This document shows positions 24,801 through 31,300 of a stretch of DNA of 64,000 bases, in pieces (within the stretch, counting starts at the first letter, position 1; each line of letters starts with the position of its first letter). The notes beneath the pieces were generated by a model. That model made no database searches. It had not been told where the DNA came from and saw only the letters and a program-made list of their open reading frames with translations. A program made the position numbers and the translations under genes. Source of the stretch: Saxidomus purpurata (lineage: Eukaryota; Mollusca; Bivalvia; Venerida; Veneridae); assembly GCA_022818135.1 (NCBI GenBank), contig JAFMSR010000015.1, forward strand, positions 28,621,628 through 28,685,627, in the 5' to 3' direction.

Positions 24801-25133
24801 TATTTCTGTGGTCTGGCATTAATACATGTCTTTATAAAAAAAATTCATTTCAGCTTAATTTTCATATGGCATCCAACACCTTGAAAATATGAATAACTTA
24901 GTAAGTCCGTCTTTCGTTCCATATTACGAAATGTCTACGACTAAAAATTACAGTTTCGTCCACACAGGACGAAGTTCTATTTTCTTAAATATCTGAAAAG
25001 TCTTCTACTAAAATCCGGACCAGAATAATAGTTTATAGTATATTACACCTAAACAAATATGAAAATCTATAAATCTTGCCTGAATGACTTGGCTGTACTC
25101 TGCAAGAGCCCGCTTCTTCAACAGCGCAGCCAT
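8418..25133 (-). CDS. INTS4: Integrator complex subunit 4 (INTS4), complete coding region in 19 exons
   Basis: INTS4 is a nuclear HEAT-repeat scaffold. With INTS9 and INTS11 it forms the cleavage module of the Integrator complex, which processes snRNA 3' ends and cuts nascent transcripts of paused RNA polymerase II. Exons (high to low): 25133-25080, 23234-23156, 22300-22070, 21540-21434, 21254-21072, 20722-20583, 18674-18554, 18147-18076, 17574-17400, 16771-16566, 15694-15552, 15004-14889, 14166-14033, 13715-13561, 12303-12210, 11601-11339, 10272-9975, 9180-9060, 8578-8418. They total 2853 nt in one frame: 950 residues plus TAA, close to the human protein (about 963). Conserved blocks include 'ACGAFVHGLEDE', 'MFNDEIE', 'LREDQLD', 'MDDPAYI' and a C-terminal 'CKPVKVLISPKP'. 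All junctions are GT-AG except intron 1, which is GC-AG. There is no frameshift or internal stop, so the gene looks intact. Confidence 0.95.
9060..9180 (-). CDS. INTS4: INTS4 coding exon 18 (residues 858-897)
   Basis: Encodes 'VKYPDTSVALMKPP' and 'GHRLTCNVLLSHAHWS', matching human 'VLYPDGQAQMIHPKP...HRLITQVYLSHTAWT'. A beta-rich C-terminal domain. Glu898 is completed across the junction. Confidence 0.95.
9335..9760. mobile_element. 426-bp MITE with about 20-bp terminal inverted repeats, copy 1
   Basis: Begins 'taaagtgacattatgc' and ends 'gcataatgtcacttta', with TA at both ends as expected for a TA target duplication. Its near-identical copy is at 23315-23740, same orientation. It lies in INTS4 intron 17; the small open frame inside it is shared by both copies only because the element is copied. 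Confidence 0.9.
9975..10272 (-). CDS. INTS4: INTS4 coding exon 17 (residues 758-857)
   Basis: Contains 'KAFAVIHEPAKMSDNPIKFT' and 'AGLTTAVMLIADIENV', aligning with the human IEPAGESDNPLRFTSGL block. This C-terminal portion helps bind the INTS9/INTS11 nuclease pair in the known complex. Confidence 0.94.
10351..10400. mobile_element. End fragment of the 'GGCCATGATGGCCC' dispersed repeat
   Basis: Sequence 'aacaagagggtcatgatggc' resembles the end of the repeat family whose fullest copy is at 49399-50390, in opposite orientation. Short, so only moderately sure. Confidence 0.45.
10930..11160. repeat. Probable pogo/Tigger-like repeat remnant
   Basis: Contains 'acagtccaaatccgttatct' and repeated 'tctcga' blocks typical of ends of pogo/Tigger-like elements in many animal genomes. 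No second end is clearly seen. Confidence 0.35.
11339..11601 (-). CDS. INTS4: INTS4 coding exon 16 (residues 671-757)
   Basis: An all-helical, Leu-rich segment with 'ELKALTFRLGSTLA', comparable to the human stretch containing 'RLQAKALQLIVTA'. Sequence identity is lower here, but both phases fit. Acceptor ATATAG, donor GTGAGG. Confidence 0.87.
11920..12090. repeat. Fold-back MITE remnant in INTS4 intron 15
   Basis: Starts 'tacagtcaaacctctc' and ends near 'gagaggttgcactgtat', so the two ends are roughly inverted copies. Related to the element at 16797-16962. Confidence 0.6.
12210..12303 (-). CDS. INTS4: INTS4 coding exon 15 (residues 639-670)
   Basis: Encodes 'DLQRVSELDTSTSASAECIC' and 'MFLQSQLLITQ'. 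Placement is set by the family's DLQR motif and by phase agreement with both neighbours. It is too short to stand out as an open frame alone. Confidence 0.88.
12875..13325. repeat. 87-bp tandem repeat, about five units
   Basis: Units begin 'aactatcactgaaagtgatt' and include 'cagaacaattttgagcattg' and 'tttagctttagctag'. Unit spacing is about 87 bp. One unit is interrupted by a C-rich insertion around 12965-13017. It lies in INTS4 intron 14, so the open frame over it is not a gene. Confidence 0.9.
13561..13715 (-). CDS. INTS4: INTS4 coding exon 14 (residues 588-638)
   Basis: A polar, less conserved segment that ends 'AKQLLETAVR' and continues into 'DLQRVSEL' in the next exon, matching human 'LLEFTIRDLQRLGEL'. 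It is the end of the HEAT scaffold and the linker to the C-terminal region. Confidence 0.88.
14033..14166 (-). CDS. INTS4: INTS4 coding exon 13 (residues 543-587)
   Basis: Encodes 'ISILVLVFNAAAG' and 'HTWRHYTYLRDSIPDMVP'. The acceptor TTCAG before ATATC restores Tyr across the junction, giving the conserved DPAYI. Confidence 0.94.
14632..14666. repeat. T tract next to C tract
   Basis: A pyrimidine run of T followed by about 12 C in INTS4 intron 12. On the transcript strand this is a purine tract. Low complexity only. Confidence 0.7.
14889..15004 (-). CDS. INTS4: INTS4 coding exon 12 (residues 504-542)
   Basis: Encodes 'CMQYLGKNCANLALPLMPEF' and 'PYFDTPEPEMDDPA', very close to the family. 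Donor GTATCC after a single T of the next Tyr codon. Confidence 0.95.
15552..15694 (-). CDS. INTS4: INTS4 coding exon 11 (residues 457-503)
   Basis: Begins DYSYVSRESLRDML and ends 'YPEDRLNIW', equivalent to human 'YPTDRDSIW'. The next Lys codon spans the junction with exon 12. Confidence 0.9.
15838..15930. repeat. A-rich low-complexity tract
   Basis: Almost pure A with short C interruptions, in INTS4 intron 10. Probably microsatellite-type expansion; its length may be unreliable. Confidence 0.7.
16566..16771 (-). CDS. INTS4: INTS4 coding exon 10 (residues 388-456)
   Basis: Contains 'SIADMFNDEIESVRLNAI' and 'HLELREDQLDIMLGVLQ', matching the central HEAT repeats of INTS4. A fold-back MITE sits just outside its upstream boundary (16797-16962). 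Confidence 0.95.
16797..16962. mobile_element. 166-bp fold-back MITE
   Basis: Ends are inverted repeats: 'tacagtcaaatctgtg' at the left and 'cacaggtttgactgta' at the right, giving TA at both borders. Inside, 'ggtctttatt' motifs repeat. It lies 25 bp outside INTS4 exon 10. Fragments of the same family occur at about 20365-20392, 45673-45860 and 48085-48105. Confidence 0.85.
17400..17574 (-). CDS. INTS4: INTS4 coding exon 9 (residues 330-387)
   Basis: Contains 'QKWADDAPKEELDPESINL' and 'GACGAFVHGLEDEFS', the most recognisable INTS4 signature. Acceptor TTCCAG, donor GTTTGG (weaker than usual but required by the frame). Confidence 0.96.
18076..18147 (-). CDS. INTS4: INTS4 coding exon 8 (residues 306-329)
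   Basis: A 72-nt exon encoding 'ARFLEQTLDKKLMSNMR', nearly identical to the family block before the RKRT motif. Its AT-rich flanks have clear GTAAGT and TTACAG signals. Confidence 0.95.
18554..18674 (-). CDS. INTS4: INTS4 coding exon 7 (residues 265-305)
   Basis: Encodes 'LVPVPDSDEELRLVDDGFVK' and 'RTKAASLL', a highly conserved INTS4 block. Acceptor TTCAG, donor GTAAGA. The preceding intron carries an element with a tandem-repeat core. Confidence 0.95.
18756..19940. mobile_element. Dispersed element with six about 165-bp tandem core units
   Basis: Left end 'acaagagctgtccataagac' and right end 'agtcgagctaaaaat' match, in inverse orientation, the ends of the element at 62687-63661. Between them are about six units marked by 'gtggttactgagatatgtgc' and 'caaacaagggccataattt'. 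It lies in INTS4 intron 6. No protein coding; a non-autonomous element with an expanded core. Confidence 0.85.
20400..20560 (+). mobile_element. tRNA-derived SINE, 5'-truncated
   Basis: Contains the B box ('gggttcgagcccc') and the family tail ('tttttccaggaagcggactc' and 'cgagctaaaataaattagta'). The A-box half is missing when compared with the full copies at 41304-41609 and 49810-49995. It lies in INTS4 intron 6. Confidence 0.8.
20583..20722 (-). CDS. INTS4: INTS4 coding exon 6 (residues 219-264)
   Basis: Encodes 'LTLHERGVKLDQ' through 'WVLSHLYPE', closely matching human 'LQLHERGLKLHQ...LYPES'. Ser264 is completed by the first base of exon 7. Confidence 0.94.
20815..20960 (+). mobile_element. 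Possible tRNA-derived SINE of a second family
   Basis: Contains 'acaggttcgaatccagtgag', a good B box, with an A-box-like stretch ('agagtggtcacgccgcaaag') upstream. Lies in INTS4 intron 5. The 3' end is not well defined. Confidence 0.5.
21072..21254 (-). CDS. INTS4: INTS4 coding exon 5 (residues 158-218)
   Basis: Contains 'IRSSCLNLIGHLEPHDSVK' and 'FFQDQDSRVRSSAFQAL', typical HEAT repeats with the family's 'DQD.RVR' turn. Phase 0 at both ends; donor GTAAGA. Confidence 0.93.
21434..21540 (-). CDS. INTS4: INTS4 coding exon 4 (residues 122-157)
   Basis: Encodes 'SQKAKSQLISSLCVIGQSA', one amphipathic HEAT helix pair. The first codon (GAG) is completed across the junction with exon 3. Donor GTATCA. 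Confidence 0.9.
21868..22047 (-). mobile_element. tRNA-derived SINE, Leu/Ser-type head
   Basis: On the minus strand it begins 'tccccatggtcgagtggtta' (A-box region) and carries 'aagtttgagtccagc' (B box) about 60 nt later. This resembles a tRNA-Ser/Leu head followed by a non-tRNA body, so I call it a SINE rather than a tRNA gene. INTS4 intron 3. Confidence 0.6.
22070..22300 (-). CDS. INTS4: INTS4 coding exon 3 (residues 45-121)
   Basis: Start of the HEAT array. It contains 'LLEHYAREKEAVVRGKIAVL' and 'LGRLSKIPG', which align with the human LLEHYYKEN...LGLLSKTAG region. Acceptor TTTAG, donor GTAAGC. Confidence 0.93.
23156..23234 (-). CDS. INTS4: INTS4 coding exon 2 (residues 19-44)
   Basis: Encodes 'EEAPKPIKKLRL...PDIQLNLQ', a basic linker matching the family's 'KKLRL' segment ahead of the HEAT repeats. 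Acceptor TTTCAG; donor G then GTATT, phase 1. Confidence 0.88.
23315..23740. mobile_element. 426-bp MITE, copy 2
   Basis: Same length and ends as the copy at 9335, differing at only a few scattered positions by eye. It lies in INTS4 intron 1. No transposase; mobilised by a Tc1/mariner- or pogo-type enzyme if TA is the target duplication (inference). Confidence 0.9.
23850..24150 (+). mobile_element. SINE-like repeat with duplicated tail
   Basis: A B-box-like 'gggtttgattcctgtgct' is followed by two related tail copies starting 'gcctaattca' (about 23930 and 24033). A reverse-oriented relative lies at 38165-38300, sharing 'gtttttggatgg' and 'ggtttgacaac' cores. INTS4 intron 1. Confidence 0.55.
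25080..25133 (-). CDS. INTS4: INTS4 coding exon 1 (residues 1-18)
   Basis: Encodes MAALLKKRALAEYSQVIQ, which matches the conserved start of animal INTS4. The donor after CAG is GCAAGA, a GC donor. The only nearby GT donor (GTGTAA, further into the intron) would put exon 2 out of frame, so the GC-AG reading is preferred. The ATG lies in AAATGGC, a YY1-like context. Confidence 0.9.
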
Positions 25134-25251
25134 TTGTCTTTTTTCTAGTGCGAGTAGCCTCCCTTGCATAATAAATTTCCAACATGGTTGAAAGAGAAGA
25201 CTTCCTTGTCCTACGGATTTACAAATAACATTTTTCTTAAGGTCGATTAAG
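25134..25251. promoter_or_regulatory. Putative bidirectional promoter between INTS4 and DOCK
   Basis: Only 118 bp separate the INTS4 ATG (minus, 25133) from the DOCK ATG (plus, 25252), so both transcripts must start in or very near this interval or overlap. There is no clear TATA box. An ETS-like site (AAGGAAGT on the minus strand, 25200-25207) and YY1-like ATGG cores (25129-25135 and 25182-25186) are visible. Housekeeping divergent promoters often use such sites. Strand-specific start sites are not determinable here. Confidence 0.7.
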
Positions 25252-25350
25252 ATGGGTGATAGAAAATTTACACATGCACTCCACAGGCGTGGTGATGCAG
25301 CGAAAATTCGCGAAACTGTGGCCACACAGATGAAAGAAACGTCATTACAG
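25252..25350 (+). CDS. DOCK exon 1, canonical N-terminus (residues 1-33)
   Basis: Encodes '[20 protein letters not shown]' and ends at CAG before GTAAAA, phase 0. It corresponds to the 'RKFT.AL..PG.AAELR' start of vertebrate DOCK9/10/11. It was recognised by homology and is too short to stand out alone. It sits 118 bp from the INTS4 ATG. Confidence 0.88.
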
Positions 25351-28300
25351 GTAAAATGACAGAACCCCACCCACTTTCTGATTTCAATTTCAAACCACCT
25401 GTTTATAACATTCATGTGTGTTGAAAGTTGTTTAAAACAAACATTTTTTAATTTTCTTAATATGTCAGTTTCGTAATCAAGACATTTTAATGGCCATATT
25501 TTTCATAAAAATGATTAATATATCAGTATATGTGTCATTAGTCAAGTACTTCAAACTATATTTTATGCAATTAATTATAAATTTATTATGTGCTTGATTA
25601 AAATGTGTTTATCAAATACCAATTAAACCTTCTTTACATTTGAACTTTATTAAGTCTTAAGCTCGAGAATACTGTTTTTATTTTTAACCAGGTTTTAACT
25701 GTATCATACATTTTATAACCGGCAGTGGCTAGAGTTACGGTACCGTAACTCTAGCCTCCGAGTCTAGATTTACGGAAGTTCCGTATCTCTAGAAAATCCT
25801 ATGAGGATTGGCTAGGTTAAGAAGTTTATAAAGGCATATGTATATTGCTTTAAATATGCATGGTAATGTATTGTAAACTTAACTATATCACCAGTACTAA
25901 CGTGTATAAACCGATCTGTCAGCAAATGCAGCGACATCGTAGCCTCCATTTTGGTTTTACATAATACATTGGCGGAAATATATCGTTGTTATCTCTGTCT
26001 TTACTTGAGCAACAATTATATCACATTTTGTGCAAAGCATGTTATAAGTTAAGTAACATATGTTGTTGACATATGTTGCTTTTGTATTTAATTGTAGAAG
26101 GCACTCAAATCGTGACCAGAAAAAGACTGATTTTAATTGTGATCGAAAGCAGGGTCCGTATATTACACCTAATATACGGACCCTGTCGAAAGTACAGCTG
26201 TTAAATTTAAAAATAAATCTTAATTTCGTTTTTTTTTTTTTTTACGTTTTTCGTGCTCTTAAAATTTTAATATTCTTCTTTTCTTGATCTTACGATTGTT
26301 TTATTAACGTTGTTTGTAAACAGAACACGTAACTATGTGCAAGAGTATACAGCATGACAATGATAGTTCCGATATTAGCAACAAGTATAACCAAAATGGC
26401 GCCTGTGAAATTGTCGTATATACAACAGATCAGTTTATTCACGAATAGTGGTAAAATATGTAAGTTTACAACACATTATCATGCATATATAAAAGCAATA
26501 TTTATAAACTTCCGTAACTCTAGCCTTTCCTCATAGGGTTCTGCTAGAGATACGGAACTTCGTAACTCTAGACTCGGAGGCTAGAGTTATGGTACCGTAA
26601 CTCTAGCCACTGCCTTTATAACCACTGTGTTACACATGTGAATTTTATAACGTTTGATTATATTAACAGTCCTCGACCTCCAGTTATGATCAGTAATTGA
26701 TTGTTGTAGTAACAATGTAGATGTAGATGTTATTTTCAGCTGTTTTTGTGATTACAATGTCATTATATGACCCTTAATTGGATAGTAATATATATTCTAT
26801 TCTATTCTAACATTTCTGCCGTGAATCCTAGGAAATGTTGAATATATGTACATGGGCAATATACAAACACTCTTAAGACCATAATAAAAGAGGACCCTTC
26901 CAATGAAAATTTTGTTGATGCGTTACAAGCAGATAATGTCACAAACAAAAAGTGAATTCAGATAAAACTTTTGTGTATCAAAATCTGAATTCAAATTTCA
27001 ATATTTTTGATAGTTTTACAGAATTTTCAAAATAGCAAATTTACTGGCACTTTAAACATAGTCAGGTAACAGAAATGTGTGCACTTGCTTTGAATGTAAA
27101 ACCAAATAAAATACACTGTGGTTTACGCCTCTTTGAAGTTTCAACAGTATGAGTACCTGTCACAAATTATACACAGTTTAAAACTTTTAACAATTATGAA
27201 CATCAATTTATTTTGATTAACCATGTTAACCATGTCATACTCATAGAAATCATTTTATGTTGAGGATCTGGGAGCTTGCCTGTTTATACTCATCTGTTGA
27301 TTGATAGAATTTCAGATTCCTGTGGAATATTGTTGAATATGCTTAATCACAGTCACTGGGTGGCCAGTGTGCCTGACTTACATGTACTGGCATGACTGTG
27401 TCAGGTTTTAGTGATAGGCTCAACTGAGTTATAAATGCCATTGGAGTTCATGAGAAGTCTTGAATACACTGCAACCCAGTTATAACGCGGTAGTCGGGGT
27501 CCAATTGGTCAGACCGCGTTATAAGTGAGACTCTCTGTATAAATTCTTTCCCAGTTGCCTACCAAACTCCCCGCAGCTGATACATATCCCCTTTACAGTA
27601 TTCAGTAATCACTGCCATCAACAAACCATTTTTAGAAGATTTTTTTAAAATTTCAAAAGTACTAATTTGAATTTCAGCGTTAGTTTTATGTACTGCTTCA
27701 GTGTTCCCACTGTCGTAAATTATTATGTAAATCACGCAAAAAAAAAATATCGCGCATATAATTTTCACCATGTGCGATATTGCACGCGTATGAAAATGCC
27801 GAGGACGAATAGGTTCAGCTGGAATCCCCCAGTATGTTCTAAAGATAGATCATGGAAATTCTACTTTCTTGGCCAATCAATCGGCATAACTGCTGATGAT
27901 TTACCGTTGACGTCATGAAATGTAGGCGGGTTGCATATTTTAATGATATTAGCACTTTAAAAGTGTGACCAATCTTATGATCCTGGCTTTGTCTGCAAAA
28001 AAGTCGCAGTCAAAGCATTGTGTTTGGCTTCACGGCGAATAAAATAAATGATGCCCAACAAAAGTGAAGAGTTGCCATCCACGAGTACTGACACAACCAT
28101 GAGTAGAAAAGTTAAAAGTCGGAAAAAGTACCCAAAACGATTTCAGAACAAGTGGTTGTCACGGGTTGTAAAAATTTTCAAAGGTCAGCACTTGCCTAAC
28201 TTATAATTTTCATACCCCCAAAAATTGAGATTTACCCTCACTTTTTGAATCCGGAGGATAAGTACAGTGTATACCCTTGAAAAAAATACTGAGTGGAAAC

Positions 28301-31300
28301 ACTGCTGCTTGTTTAATTCTATAAAATATTTAACTGTCAAGATTTCAAATGCAAAAAATTAATTCAAAATAGTGATTTTAATCATGTCATCACGGAACAC
28401 ATCAAGATTATGTTCAACAAACTTGAAATGTATTTACTTATTTAACTTTATACTCAGGAGTGTCTGTTCTATTTCTAAGATGTTTATACAGTAATATGTG
28501 TATTATAACAGTTTAATACAGATGAAAATAGCTTTACATGTGATAAGTAATATGGTGAGCTAGACATTTACAGACAGGCTTCATTTATATTTGTCTTTTG
28601 AAAAATGTTTTCCTCATCACATTTTCTGTATTAAGATAATCTCATTGGCCTGATACAAATTTATTTTGTGCATTATTATTCACATAGGGATCAGAACAAA
28701 CATCAGATGTGCATATTACTTCTGCTTGTCACATATATATTGTCACGGGTGTCAGTCACATATGTTTTACTTTCTTAAGTCCTTTCGTCATGCCAAATAG
28801 TCCAACTTCAGATTATTGATGCTGATTTAATATTTTTTCATGTTTCAAATTAGCTGCCAGTACTTATACTTAGAGAGAAATAGCATACATGTCATTGATA
28901 TCTCATATTTCCAAGAATTGTGCATATATGACAGCATAACTTTGCAGTTAACATTTGTAGTTGTGCATAATAACTGATAAAGCCATTACAATATGGTGTA
29001 ACATGATGGAAAACCCAGAACTGCATACAAATCACTGAATATCATCATAATTATGTCCAAAGTTTTCTCAAGTGGTTACTGAAATAGGCCAAGCACATAA
29101 CATATTATTGTACATTAGGAAAATGTCCTTTTTATAAGAGACACAGTACAGGGTGACAATATAATTCTGGAAAAGGTGGCTGACTAAAGTGATCACCCAG
29201 TGTCCGTTGTCTGTCTGTCCACACTTACCTTGTGAACACTCTAGAGGCAACATTTTAAGTCCAATTATTATGAAAGTTTGTCAGGATGTTTTTCTTAATG
29301 ATATCTCGACCTATCATGTAGGGGCACCCTGATGGCCCTGTTGTTATGTATTCTGGGAGGAAATTTCCAGATTTTTGCTCCAGAATATGTTAAAGGTGGT
29401 CAATTACTTTAAGTAACATTTTATGAGAATTTTTACTTTTTGTATATTCTGATAGAGATTTATTTAATGAACAAAAAGACCCATTACATAGAGTTAGATC
29501 CCTATCAGAAATTTACATTTTATTAACTTTTATCAAATTTTGTTATTACTCCCCTTTAATATGAAAGTATTTAAAACGTTGAGTATTTCTTTTTTATTTC
29601 AATATAATTTCTACTTTTTACATTTGAATTGGATAAATATACAAATTTTTTCAATATTCTGAACCAAAATGCAAGTTTTAAAACTATGTGTAGCTTCTGA
29701 ATTCATTTATTTCCAATCTATCTTGGGTGGATAGGTAAAGTGAGGTAATAATAATTTTTCAAACTTGCATTTCTAATGAATTCCATCTAAATATATAATT
29801 GTTAATGCAAATATTTCACAAATTTAATACAATAGGTCTTATATTTATATCTTTCCTCAGGCAAAGTATGTGTATCAAATTTTTACTTATGATAAAATAA
29901 CTCTTATCTTGGTTGGGCAACCAGGATAGGGAAATCAAATTTTAAAAATACCTCCAGTGAAAATCTTACTTGAATTAAGCGCTAAGTGAACATAAATGAG
30001 TGTAAATGATCAGATGTTAAAGTTTCAAACAAATCTGTTACATGGCCAATTTGTAATTATATACCTTTAAAGTTTTGTGATAAATTTCAAGTTTTGGTTT
30101 TATAATGATTATAGAGACATTTGTATCTCGTGTTGATCTTGAATGGAGTTCAGAGACAAGTTTAAAGTTGCTCTGTAACATGGGGGATGGTGGAGCAATG
30201 TTGTGGATAGTTTCATTTGTTCATGCCACAGCTTTTGTAGTACAGTATGGAATGGAATGGGGTGGAATGGAATGGAATGGGAATCATTGAGTAGGGTTTG
30301 AACTTTTAACTTTTTGGTGTCCAGTTTCATGAACTACTAGTCTACTGCCAAGTATTGTCTGATTTTATCGTCAGTTGTTTTACCCGAATTCACGCCTTAG
30401 AATTTGATACCTTTTACCTAGTGGACGTCAGTGTAACTGTGGTGAAAGTTTAATACAAAATGAAATTTTATAATAAGTTCTGCTTTTATACACGGGTAGC
30501 AGTGGACCAAGGTACAAGTGTTTATTGTAATTGTATACGTATCTTTTGCATGTTTTGAGATTTTTTGATACTGCATATTAATGAAAGATCACAAAGTATG
30601 ACAAGTTTAAACCTTACTGCTAAATTTCTTAAGCGCCCAATTTTCAGTGCTTTACAGGTACTGTTAACAGTTAAAATACTGATCATGAATGTATGCACTG
30701 AAAATTAACTAAGTATTAAGGCAACAATAAAGATCATTAAAATGTGCGGGTTGATTATGATTTGTACTGAGGAGGTAGACAAAGCTAGACTCACTTGCCT
30801 TCAGAAGGGTAGGAGGACCGGTAAGTCTTTGAAATCTTTCGATGCATCTTGGAAGGTCTGAAAATGATCTTTCCCAACAGCAGTATATACCAAAAAAAGA
30901 AACTGAATATGTTTTAAGCACTAGGACTACTCATGGATATAATCAATGTTAGATCAAACACTGAGACTAGATAAAAGATAGAAAATCAAAAAGTGTGACT
31001 TATGAGGTATAATAAAACAACAGAAACAGTATATTTTTACCTCAGTAAAACAGAAAGCGTGAACTTTTGTGAAATCATTGGGACTTTTGCTTATGAAATA
31101 TTCAAACACATTTAGTATGTATAAGCCTTCAGACACATTTAGTATGTAGATGCCTTCTTTCAGCATGCCTTTGAGAATAAGAAGCAATGGTCTTGTGTCA
31201 TATTTTCACAGACTTTAGTAGGGAAGTAAGCATATTGATGTTAAGAAGCAGTAATAAAAAAGAGTTTTATAGACTTCATGCCTTAAATATCATATGTATT

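Noticed and set aside
25008..25415. 135-residue minus-strand frame extending upstream of the INTS4 start
   Set aside because: The homologous start is MAALLKKR at 25133. The upstream part overlaps DOCK exon 1 on the other strand and has no family similarity.
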